Of a stretch of 54,933 nucleotides of DNA, positions 14,710 to 21,517 are shown in pieces (the first letter of the stretch is position 1; the number at the start of each line of letters is the position of its first letter). The translations under genes and the position numbers were made by a program. The stretch is from assembly GCA_017962495.1 (NCBI GenBank), contig JAGCVH010000037.1:1-54933 (forward strand). The letters are read 5' to 3'. The stretch comes from Bacteroidaceae bacterium (GTDB lineage Bacteria; Bacteroidota; Bacteroidia; Bacteroidales; Bacteroidaceae). The notes under the pieces are model-generated. The model searched no databases, was not told the DNA's origin, and worked only from the letters and a program-made list of their open reading frames with translations.

Positions 14710-15943
14710 TATATGACGTAGTACCAGCAGCGGTGGTAACCTTTGCCCTTAACATGCCTTTGTTGAAAATGAAAGTACCATCCACCTTGATGCCTCGACT
14801 CTTGTCGCCCGTATTTTCAACAATGATGTAACCATCATCGATGGTCAGGTTCCTGTCGATTTTCATTCCCATGCACCGATGTGGGTCGTCGGAATGCTCT
14901 TCGTTGCCACATCGAATACCACTGGCCTCAATGACGATGCCGGGTCTTATCCCATCCTCTTCTTTGTTGATGGTTACACTTTCATTTGTCTGAATACCAC
15001 GACTGCCCCTGCCTTTGGCATAGAGGTAAAGATCTCCACCTGAGATGGTGATGTCGCCTGCCGACTTGATGGCCTTGCAGTCCTCTTGTGTAATCTCGAT
15101 GTTCACTCTACCTCCGCGAATGAAGGTTTGTCCGTTGAATTCGTCAGTTTCTGTCGAGGTGCTATCCACCTGAATGCCATCGCCCATCGTTGTGCTGGTG
15201 ATGTTTACCGTGCCACCTCTCATCTCGAAGTACTGGTTGATGTTGATACCGTCGCCCACGGACTTCACGATGTTGATGGTGCCAGTGGACTTCTTCAGTT
15301 CCACGTATTCCTTGCTCTTGATGGCGTGGGTCAGGTTGCCCGATACGTTAAGCGTACCAGCGCCTTCCACTTCCAAGTGTCCTTTGCAATAGAGGCAACT
15401 CTTCTGCTCGCCTGCGGCATAGTCGGCCAGCGTGTTCGTGGTGCCGTCTTCCAGCACCAGGGCTATGCGCTTTCCACATTGGATGTCGATGGCTCCACCC
15501 CTCTGGCTGGTAAGGTCCAAACCGTTGAGGCAGATGGTGGCCTTGTACGAACCCACGTAAGTGAACGACCCGTCGGACGATGTTCCGCTTAGGATGAACT
15601 CCACTTCGTTGGATACATTGGTGTTGGTGATGGTCACGTGTGCGCCATCGGTTTCCACCGTGATATAGTCTTTTACCGAAGCAGGAATCTTGCTTACGGA
15701 AGCCGTCGATTCGTTGAAGGTGACAAACACCTGCGGAATCATGGTGATGCTGTCGATGTCGGCGGTTTGGTAGGTAGTGCCGGCAATGTCTATGGTTGAC
15801 CCATCGCCTGAGAATGTCATGCTTCTGGCATCGACGAGTGTCACTTTTGTTCCCTCGCCACCTTGCCAGATGCGCATCTGCTTTTGGGCGCCCACGGTCA
15901 ATGTGAGCGCAAGCAAGGTCAAGAGTAACGTAAACTTTTTCAT
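14678..15943 (-). CDS. Secreted carbohydrate-binding beta-helix protein (Cthe_2159-like)
   Basis: A 421-residue protein with a signal peptide (about 1-19, ending TVGA). After a short N-terminal domain (RIWQGGEGTKVTLVDARSM and DIDSITM, frequent in Prevotella secreted proteins) come many turns of a beta-helix: 'G.L.v.GaGtLnV.g...haIks', 'GdGin', 'GGtvnI', 'GDGIqvd' and 'sGGdLyl.akGrgsrGIqt'. This is the pattern of Cthe_2159-type proteins, which bind acidic polysaccharide such as polygalacturonate and calcium. In other bacteria such genes accompany VTC-domain and DUF4956 genes, as here. It probably acts at the cell surface. The C-terminus overlaps the GH43 start. Confidence 0.82.
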   Translation of the reverse strand: MKKFTLLLTLLALTLTVGAQKQMRIWQGGEGTKVTLVDARSMTFSGDGSTIDIAGTTYQTADIDSITMIPQVFVTFNESTASVSKIPASVKDYITVETDGAHVTITNTNVSNEVEFILSGTSSDGSFTYVGSYKATICLNGLDLTSQRGGAIDIQCGKRIALVLEDGTTNTLADYAAGEQKSCLYCKGHLEVEGAGTLNVSGNLTHAIKSKEYVELKKSTGTINIVKSVGDGININQYFEMRGGTVNITSTTMGDGIQVDSTSTETDEFNGQTFIRGGRVNIEITQEDCKAIKSAGDITISGGDLYLYAKGRGSRGIQTNESVTINKEEDGIRPGIVIEASGIRCGNEEHSDDPHRCMGMKIDRNLTIDDGYIIVENTGDKSRGIKVDGTFIFNKGMLRAKVTTAAGTTSYNETRSGASHY

Positions 15944-15955
15944 GACGAAGTTCGT

Positions 15956-16312
15956 TTATTTAACCAAAACCTTCTTCCCGTTTACGATGTAGAGACCCCT
16001 CTGAGGTTTCACTACACGACGTCCGCTGAGGTCATAGATGACCTTTTCTTCCGATTGGGTATCGGTCTCCACTTCCTTCACGGCAGTTGCTGTGTTCGAG
16101 AAGAACATCCTCTGCATCTGGGCGAGGTCGAAATCCTCATTGCCGTTGGAGGTGGTCACAACCACTTTCCCGTTCTCGAAAGTTATCTTCTGGATGGTTT
16201 CCAGCACGATACTCTTCTCCATGTTGTTGTAACACATGGTCAGATACTGATAGTCGTCGGCATAAGCCATCGAGCTCACGGCCAACATTGCTATTAAAAA
16301 CAACTTTTTCAT
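15956..16312 (-). CDS. Small secreted protein with sorting-like tail
   Basis: A 118-residue protein: signal peptide (MKKLFLIAMLAVSSMAYA), a short domain with a 'tI.KitFenGkvvVt' segment, and a C-terminal KVIYDLSGRRVVKPQRGLY then IVNGKKVLVK. The tail is the short Prevotella-type C-terminal motif thought to guide export or surface attachment. It lies 12 bases from the beta-helix gene and 28 bases from the DUF2490 gene, so it is inside the operon. The protein resembles the N-terminal and tail parts of the neighbour without its beta-helix, and may be a surface partner of it. Confidence 0.8.
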   Translation of the reverse strand: MKKLFLIAMLAVSSMAYADDYQYLTMCYNNMEKSIVLETIQKITFENGKVVVTTSNGNEDFDLAQMQRMFFSNTATAVKEVETDTQSEEKVIYDLSGRRVVKPQRGLYIVNGKKVLVK

Positions 16313-16340
16313 AATCTTTCTTTACTAATGAATGAAATCA

Positions 16341-17159
16341 TCAAAACTTGAAATTATATCCCATAGAGATGGCGTGAATGTTTTGGTTGCCATCGTCATC
16401 CTTCTCATGATTGAAGATGTAGCCGAGACCCACCTCGTGCTGCTTGTTGATTTTGTAGTCCACACCCACTTGCAAGCGCACTTTGTCGAGGTGCATCTTG
16501 TCGCCCAGGTTGTTGTGTGACTCCAGACTCACGTAGGGTTCCCAATCGAGTCCTTTCTTGTCGATGCTGAACTTGATGCGCGAACGCAGGATGTGTCGGT
16601 TCTTAGCCGACTTGCGGTCGATGACGGCCTCTTCCTCTTCGAAGCCTATCAAGTCGCCCTTGCTGTCATACACCGGGTCGCGATACCTGATGCGATCTAC
16701 GTCGCGTGCAGCCTGATAAGTGTACTGATAGCGCTCGCGAATGCCGATGCGCAGAACTTTGCGGAACTTCATGCTTCCCGTCACGTCGAACGACAGGCGA
16801 TGGCGGTTAGCCCAATTGGCAGCATCGAAGTTATAACCATTCCATCGCCCCGAAGTGTTTCCGTAGTTGTCCTTCCACTCTTCCTGGTAATGCTTCTGAA
16901 TGAAGGTATAGCCCACTCCCACCTTCACATACTTGTTGATTTTGTAACTAAGGCCAGCACCAATGTTCCATCGGCTCGACCAGTCGAACCAGTCGATTGT
17001 GCGATGCTCAAACGAGGCGTCGAGACTCAGGTTGTGGGGAAGTGACTTACTCACTCCGACCTCTGTCCACACGGCACCCGTGTTGTCTGTCTCTCCCCAT
17101 GCCGTTGAGATAATGAGGAACTGAGATAATGAGAAAATGAGGAGAGCTTGTCGTTTCAT
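16341..17159 (-). CDS. DUF2490 outer-membrane beta-barrel protein
   Basis: A 272-residue protein with a signal peptide (about 1-22) and alternating aromatic beta strands such as FDWSSRWNIGAGLSYKIN, YVKVGVGYTFIQKHY and RIGIRERYQYTYQAARD, ending in phenylalanine (MGYNFKF). This is the usual look of DUF2490 proteins, predicted 10-14 strand barrels in the outer membrane. In this operon it could be the outer-membrane passage or anchor for the product of the VTC/DUF4956 pair. Role unproven. Confidence 0.85.
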   Translation of the reverse strand: MKRQALLIFSLSQFLIISTAWGETDNTGAVWTEVGVSKSLPHNLSLDASFEHRTIDWFDWSSRWNIGAGLSYKINKYVKVGVGYTFIQKHYQEEWKDNYGNTSGRWNGYNFDAANWANRHRLSFDVTGSMKFRKVLRIGIRERYQYTYQAARDVDRIRYRDPVYDSKGDLIGFEEEEAVIDRKSAKNRHILRSRIKFSIDKKGLDWEPYVSLESHNNLGDKMHLDKVRLQVGVDYKINKQHEVGLGYIFNHEKDDDGNQNIHAISMGYNFKF

Positions 17160-17193
17160 CTTATTTTTAATTTTTAATTTTTAATGTCTCTTG

Positions 17194-17235
17194 CTTGCAA
17201 GGCTCTCCCCCTCGGGGGAGCGGGGAGAGGGGTCC
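17194..17235. repeat. GC-rich palindromic repeat (CTCCCCCTCGGGGGAG type)
   Basis: CTCCCCCTCGGGGGAG is a perfect inverted repeat and is followed by CGGGGAGAGGGG. The same word family recurs at 19683-19800 and 23095-23215, where it is inside coding frames. Confidence 0.75.
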
Positions 17236-17236
17236 C

Positions 17237-17944
17237 TTACCTCGGCATCTTCGCCATTTCGGCAATGCTGCTGCCACGATCCACATACTCGTCGTAGAAG
17301 ATGCGAATGAGCACGGCATCCTTCAGATAGTCGATCATGCCCACCTCTATGCGCTTGATCTTCAAGCCAGTACGCTTCTCCAAGTCGGCCTTCAGTTCTG
17401 CGCGTTTGTCGGGAGCCACGAGAGCCACATTGTCGTACTTGATGTACTTCGAGCAGTTGTCGGCAAGGATTTTGCTCGATTCGAACATCCAAGCCATCAG
17501 TATGAACACCGCATTCACGAACACGATGGTCACGATGCCCACGCCGTCCCAGTACTCAGCCTTCGGGTGATAGTCGCCACGCGCCACAGCATTGATGACA
17601 CTCAGGGCGATGAGCATGAACAGGTAGGTCATCTCACGAATGGGTACCGCCTCCGTGCGGAAACGCATGATGCCGAAGATGGCAAACAGACCCATCGCAG
17701 CACCCAGTTCCATTCCTCCGCCTTCCATGAGGCTCACCAGCAGGAAGATGCTCATGGCCATCAGCAGGAAGATGAACATGTAGTCGCGCCTACGGCTACG
17801 AGGATAGTAGAAGTAGCGTGCAATGATGTACACCACCACCAGGTTGATGAGGAAACGGATAACCAGCGAAGTAAATTGCTGGGGGTCGAACAAGGTCACA
17901 CCTAATAGGTTGCCAAGGTCGTTGTTAATCTGTGTGAAATCCAT
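17237..17944 (-). CDS. DUF4956 inner-membrane protein
   Basis: A 235-residue protein with about four N-terminal membrane segments: FLINLVVVYIIARYFY, YMFIFLLMAMSIFLLVSL, LGAAMGLFAIFGIMRFR and IVTIVFVNAVFILMAWMF. A soluble C-terminal domain of about 75 residues follows. The central FGIMRFRTEAVPIREMTYLF is the family's most conserved part. DUF4956 genes occur next to VTC-domain polyphosphate polymerases in many bacteria, as here (262 bases away, same strand). A role as membrane partner of the polymerase is inferred from this association. Confidence 0.88.
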   Translation of the reverse strand: MDFTQINNDLGNLLGVTLFDPQQFTSLVIRFLINLVVVYIIARYFYYPRSRRRDYMFIFLLMAMSIFLLVSLMEGGGMELGAAMGLFAIFGIMRFRTEAVPIREMTYLFMLIALSVINAVARGDYHPKAEYWDGVGIVTIVFVNAVFILMAWMFESSKILADNCSKYIKYDNVALVAPDKRAELKADLEKRTGLKIKRIEVGMIDYLKDAVLIRIFYDEYVDRGSSIAEMAKMPR

Positions 17945-17984
17945 GATAATATTTTATGATGTTTATTTTCGTTTTTAAGGATCT

Positions 17985-18150
17985 AGTTCGCTACGCTCAC
18001 GGAGTTCTTGAATGAATCAAGCGAGCAGAGCGTCGAGCGAAAGGGACGATACTATTCGACTGGGTGACATCCTCTCGAAATCAAATGTCCTTTTAACTCC
18101 TCTTTAACTCCTCTTTAACTCCCTTTTAACTCCACTTTAACTCCTTGTCT
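17985..18150. repeat. Composite dispersed repeat, copy A
   Basis: 17985-18072 is about 90 percent identical to 36722-36807. It begins AGTTCGCTACGCTCACGGAG and includes AATCAAGCGAGCAGAGC. It is followed at 18090-18150 by a tandem of about 11-bp units, TTTTAACTCC(TC). It lies between the VTC and DUF4956 genes. Confidence 0.9.
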
Positions 18151-18205
18151 CAGTTTTTTTAACTATTATCTCTTAACTATTAACTCTTAACTTTTGATTA
18201 ACTAT

Positions 18206-18997
18206 TTAATCAAAAATATTCTCCCCCACCAGCTTCCTTATGCGCACCATCTTCTGCTTAAACATGTTGTGCTTCAGTCGTCGGTTGGTCATGACCGAAC
18301 CGATGCAGTATTTGCTGAATCCAGAGGGTTTGATGCGCAGGACTCTGAGCATGTCCAAGATGGGACTATAGACGTTTCCGTCGCGCTTCAGCTCTATGAT
18401 CACCAGTTGTCCCGTCTCCTTCTTGCTATCCGTCTCGAAGTTCCTGAACTCCACGTCGAAGTCTATGGTCAGGCGTTCCGTCTTTCCGTAGTTCACCAGA
18501 GTGATGCGATAGAAGTGGTTCTGCACCGTAGGGTGAATGTCGTCGAGGTGCTTATGCACCAGACCCTCCAGGAATTCGTCGGCCTTCTCTCTCACCTCCG
18601 TCACCTCCTGTCCGGGCACCTGTATGCGTTTCTTCTTCGTTCGTCCGTGATTGTTCTTCGTCTTCACTTCCAGGAACGTCAGGTCACTTCCGACATAGGA
18701 GCGCACGCGCACTTTCTGTCTTGGAGCCCTTCCGTTGTGATGTTCCAGATAATACTGATAGTTGTCCGTGTCCCAGTAGGTAGTCACGTATTCCGCGATG
18801 CGGCTTTCCCCTATCTGCTGCGAGAAGTATTGGTCTTGCGCCATCTCCAGCAACTGCACCAGTTTCTGCTTGTTCGTCACAAACTTCGTGTCCGTGCGGT
18901 TCATGAGTTTGATGCCCGACATCTCCTCCAGCGCAATAGGCTTCATCGCTCCAGCCAGTTCCGCTATACGGCCATTTATCAGATTGTTATCATCCAT
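18206..18997 (-). CDS. VTC-domain polyphosphate polymerase family protein
   Basis: A 263-residue cytosolic protein of the VTC4/CYTH-like tunnel-fold family. Conserved features are NRTDTKFVTNKQKLVQLL near residue 34-50 (the basic 'R.dtKf' strand), VRVRSYVGSDLTFLEVKTKN (basic strand followed by E.K), TVQNHFYRITLVNYGKTERLTIDFDV, and the late LVIIELKRDG. In yeast VTC4 such residues bind ATP and polyphosphate. It is the first gene of the leftward operon, 9 bases after a -7 box. Whether this bacterial version makes polyphosphate or another phosphorylated polymer is not known. Confidence 0.88.
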   Translation of the reverse strand: MDDNNLINGRIAELAGAMKPIALEEMSGIKLMNRTDTKFVTNKQKLVQLLEMAQDQYFSQQIGESRIAEYVTTYWDTDNYQYYLEHHNGRAPRQKVRVRSYVGSDLTFLEVKTKNNHGRTKKKRIQVPGQEVTEVREKADEFLEGLVHKHLDDIHPTVQNHFYRITLVNYGKTERLTIDFDVEFRNFETDSKKETGQLVIIELKRDGNVYSPILDMLRVLRIKPSGFSKYCIGSVMTNRRLKHNMFKQKMVRIRKLVGENIFD

Positions 18998-19005
18998 TAT
19001 CGCGC

Positions 19006-19013
19006 CAAAGATA
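19006..19013 (-). promoter_or_regulatory. -7 box for the VTC-DUF4956 operon
   Basis: TATCTTTG on the minus strand, 9 bases upstream of the VTC ATG. The transcript would have an almost absent leader. Confidence 0.65.
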
Positions 19014-19067
19014 CAAATATTTTTTTAATAAAAACTTTTAAACGATAAACTTTTAAACATTTATTCG

Positions 19068-19075
19068 TATCTTTG
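19068..19075 (+). promoter_or_regulatory. -7 box for frr-rsgA
   Basis: TATCTTTG 27 bases before the frr ATG, back to back with the VTC promoter. Confidence 0.7.
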
Positions 19076-19102
19076 CCCCAAATAACATCAAAATGTAATA
19101 CT

Positions 19103-19663
19103 ATGTTAGACGTAAAACAAACTCTGAACGAGGCTGAAGAGCGGTTCGAAGAGACCGTCATGTACCTCGAAGACGCTCTGGCGCGCATTCGTGCCGGAAA
19201 GGCCAACATCAAGTTGCTCGACAACATCCGTGTCGATAGTTACGGCTCGATGGTTCCCCTCAACAATGTTGCTGCCGTCAACACCCCCGACGCACGCACC
19301 ATCGCCATCAAACCTTGGGACAAGACCATGTTCAAGGTCATCGAGAAAGCCATCATCAACTCCGACCTCGGCATCATGCCAGAGAACAACGGCGAACTCA
19401 TCCGCATCAACATCCCACCCCTCACCGAAGAGCGTCGTAAGCAACTCGTGAAGCAGTGTGGCAAGGAAGAGGAACAAGCCAAAGTGAGCATCCGCAACGG
19501 ACGTCGCGAAATCATCGAACGCCTGAAGAAAGCCGTCAAGGACGGACTCTCCGAGGACAACGAGAAAGACGCCGAGGACGCACTCCAGAAGCTCCACGAC
19601 AAGTACATCAAGAAGATCGGAGACCTCCTCGCCGCTAAGGAGAAGGAGATAATGACGGTGTAA
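19103..19663 (+). CDS. frr: Ribosome recycling factor
   Basis: A 186-residue protein that with EF-G splits post-termination ribosomes. Family hallmarks: DALARIRAGKANIKLLDNIRVDSYGS at 25-50, the PLNNVAAVNTPDARTIAIKPWD strand region, SDLGIMPENNGELIRINIPPLTEERRKQLVK and the C-terminal three-helix bundle ending in KIGDLLAAKEKEIMTV. Normal length. The frame is open for ten more codons upstream, but these precede or overlap the promoter; ATG at 19103 is taken. Its stop overlaps the rsgA start by one base (TAATG). Confidence 0.98.
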   Translation: MLDVKQTLNEAEERFEETVMYLEDALARIRAGKANIKLLDNIRVDSYGSMVPLNNVAAVNTPDARTIAIKPWDKTMFKVIEKAIINSDLGIMPENNGELIRINIPPLTEERRKQLVKQCGKEEEQAKVSIRNGRREIIERLKKAVKDGLSEDNEKDAEDALQKLHDKYIKKIGDLLAAKEKEIMTV

Positions 19664-20883
19664 TGAAGAGTGAGAAAGAGACCCCCCTCCCATCCTCCCC
19701 CGGGGGGGAGGGGGAACCTAAGACACTTGAAACTCTAAAAGTCTCCCCTCGGAGCGACTTAAAAGGGGTCTCTTCCTCCCCTCGGGGAGGTCAGGAGGGG
19801 GTCATCATCAAAACCACCGGCAGCTGGTACGTCGTTCGCACTGACGACGGGCGGCTTTTCTCATGCAAGGTCCGAGGCAACTTCCGCCTGCGAGGACTTC
19901 GCACCACCAACCCCGTGGCAGTGGGCGACAGAGTGGTCATTAGAAGTGATGGAGTGAAAAGTGATGGAACGATGGAACAGCATTCGTCACTCGGCACTCA
20001 AAACTCGTCACTCGGCACTCAAAACTCGGCGCTCGGCCCAAAGGGACGCTTTCAGAACGAAGTGGAGAAAGAACTCGGAACTCGGAATTCGTCACTCGGA
20101 ACTCAAAACTACGACGGCGTTGGCCTGATAACCGACATCCTCGACCGTCGCAACTACATCATCCGCCGCGCCTCCAACCTCTCCAAGCAAAGCCACATCC
20201 TTGCCGCCAATGTCGATCAAGTGCTCCTCCTCGTCACCATAGCCCACCCCGTAGTCAGCACCACCTTCATCGACCGCTTCCTCGCCGTCGCCGAAGCCTA
20301 TCGCGTACCCGTCATCCTCCTCTTCAACAAGACCGACCTCTACTCCGACGCCGAGATGCAACAGATGCAATCCCTCGTCGCCCTCTACCGGAGCCTCCAC
20401 TATCAGTGCCTACCCTGTTCCGTCCTTCGTGGCGAAGGGCTCCAGGAACTCCAGTCCCTCCTTCGCGATCGCGTGACGCTGCTCTCAGGCAACAGCGGGG
20501 TAGGGAAGAGCACCCTCCTCAACCACCTCATCCCCGGTCTCGACGTGCGCACGGAAGTCATCAGCGAGTCCCACGACAGCGGACAGCACACCACCACCTT
20601 CAGCGAGATGTTCCGTTTGCCCTCGGGAGGCGATGTCATCGACACCCCCGGCATCAAGGGCTTCGGCACTTTCGACATCGAACGCGAGGAACTCTCCCAC
20701 TATTTCCGCGAAATCTTCCAGATCGGCCAGGAGTGCCGATTCCAGGACTGCACCCACACCCACGAACCCGGTTGTGCCGTCCGCCAAGCCCTCGACGAAG
20801 GGCGCATCTCCCCCTCCCGCTTCACCTCCTACCTCAGCATGCTCGACGACAAGGACGAGGACCGCTATAGAAAAGGATACTGA
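19663..20883 (+). CDS. rsgA: Ribosome small-subunit GTPase RsgA with repeat-derived insertions
   Basis: A 406-residue circularly permuted GTPase that helps mature the 30S subunit. OB-fold: about 47-95 (VIIKTTGSWYVVRTDDG...). GTPase motifs in permuted order: NKTD (G4), GNSGVGKST (G1), DTPG (G3). A C-terminal zinc site has CRFQDC then H and a final C (EPGC). Two parts are foreign to the family. Residues 1-46 are proline/serine/glycine-rich and come from GC-rich palindromic repeat DNA. About residues 97-148, between OB-fold and GTPase domain, contain three copies of SSLGTQN. The insertions keep frame and leave the motifs intact, so the protein is likely functional. ATG overlaps the frr stop by one base. 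Confidence 0.95.
   Translation: MKSEKETPLPSSPGGEGEPKTLETLKVSPRSDLKGVSSSPRGGQEGVIIKTTGSWYVVRTDDGRLFSCKVRGNFRLRGLRTTNPVAVGDRVVIRSDGVKSDGTMEQHSSLGTQNSSLGTQNSALGPKGRFQNEVEKELGTRNSSLGTQNYDGVGLITDILDRRNYIIRRASNLSKQSHILAANVDQVLLLVTIAHPVVSTTFIDRFLAVAEAYRVPVILLFNKTDLYSDAEMQQMQSLVALYRSLHYQCLPCSVLRGEGLQELQSLLRDRVTLLSGNSGVGKSTLLNHLIPGLDVRTEVISESHDSGQHTTTFSEMFRLPSGGDVIDTPGIKGFGTFDIEREELSHYFREIFQIGQECRFQDCTHTHEPGCAVRQALDEGRISPSRFTSYLSMLDDKDEDRYRKGY
19983..20112. repeat. 21-bp repeats inside rsgA (SSLGTQN units)
   Basis: Units at 19985-20005 and 20006-20026 are identical and adjacent; a third with one change is at 20090-20110. Shorter CTCGGAACTCGGAA words lie between. The unit is 7 codons, which keeps the frame. 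Confidence 0.9.
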
Positions 20884-20926
20884 GAAGTCCTATAAAGTAA
20901 GATGCAAGAAGTGAGATGTAAGAAGT

Positions 20927-20963
20927 GAAGGCTGCAATCGCTTAATCGCAGCCTTCTTTTTTT
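20927..20963. terminator. Terminator after rsgA
   Basis: GAAGGCTGC (20927-20935) pairs with GCAGCCTTC (20948-20956), then seven T. The stop of the leftward P5-like gene touches its end. Confidence 0.85.
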
Positions 20964-21447
20964 ATTTCTTTATGTCCCTGATATCGTACAGGTCGATGGC
21001 GATGTTCAGTGCCATCCAGATGCCCAGTGTGAGGCTGTAGAACGGCACCTGTTCCCATTCGCATCCACACTCCACGCAAGTCATTGCGGCCATAATCACG
21101 CCTATTTGCCATGCACCCTCGCGTGTGGTTGGGGCATCCAGTCTCTTGTTAGCGTCAAAACCTGTCAGTTCCACCACTCGGCGCACGTATGCCGACGTGT
21201 CGTTCTCGCAGTCGGGTGCCCAACGGGCAATGATGGTTTGCACGCAAAATCGCTGTCCCTGCTGCGCCATGTAGCGATAGTATGACAGTAGCACCTTCGT
21301 TGCTGCGCGGTAGCCCCATGACTGGTCAGAAAACTGGCAGAATAGTAAATCCGTTTGGTTATAGCGCAGGCCTTGCCACTTCTCTCCCTTACGAATGTTC
21401 AGTGGGTTATTGTTTCGCCACCCGCGGCTATTATGAAAGTCTATCAT
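20962..21447 (-). CDS. Phage structural protein P5-like / lysozyme-like protein
   Basis: A 161-residue protein. The N-terminus RGWRNNNPLNIRKGEKWQGL is the hallmark of Bacteroidetes proteins annotated 'structural protein P5', with GYRAATKVLLSYYRYMAQQG, TIIARWAPDCENDTSAYVRRV and FDANKRLDAP following in the usual order. These are thought to be related to muramidase or transglycosylase-like phage proteins. A hydrophobic stretch near the C-terminus (YSLTLGIWMALNIAIDLY) is unusual and could be a membrane segment. Downstream of the DUF3987 gene on the same strand, as in many Bacteroidales copies of this module. Confidence 0.8.
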   Translation of the reverse strand: MIDFHNSRGWRNNNPLNIRKGEKWQGLRYNQTDLLFCQFSDQSWGYRAATKVLLSYYRYMAQQGQRFCVQTIIARWAPDCENDTSAYVRRVVELTGFDANKRLDAPTTREGAWQIGVIMAAMTCVECGCEWEQVPFYSLTLGIWMALNIAIDLYDIRDIKK

Positions 21448-21485
21448 TTTAGTAATCTTTTAGTAATTTGTTAATAATAAAGAAA

Positions 21486-21517
21486 GTCACATTGTCACAA
21501 AGTCCTAATGTCTCATT
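21486..21517. repeat. 8-bp-phased GTC array, copy 1
   Basis: GTCACATT, GTCACAAA, GTCCTAAT and GTCTCATT stand head to tail at 21486, 21494, 21502 and 21510, exactly 8 bases apart. Same word family as 35261-35300 and 35493-35539. It lies between the DUF3987 stop and the P5-like start. Confidence 0.8.

Noticed and set aside
14221-14721. 166-codon plus-strand frame opposite the first GH43
   Set aside because: Shadow of a gene with signal peptide and catalytic residues.
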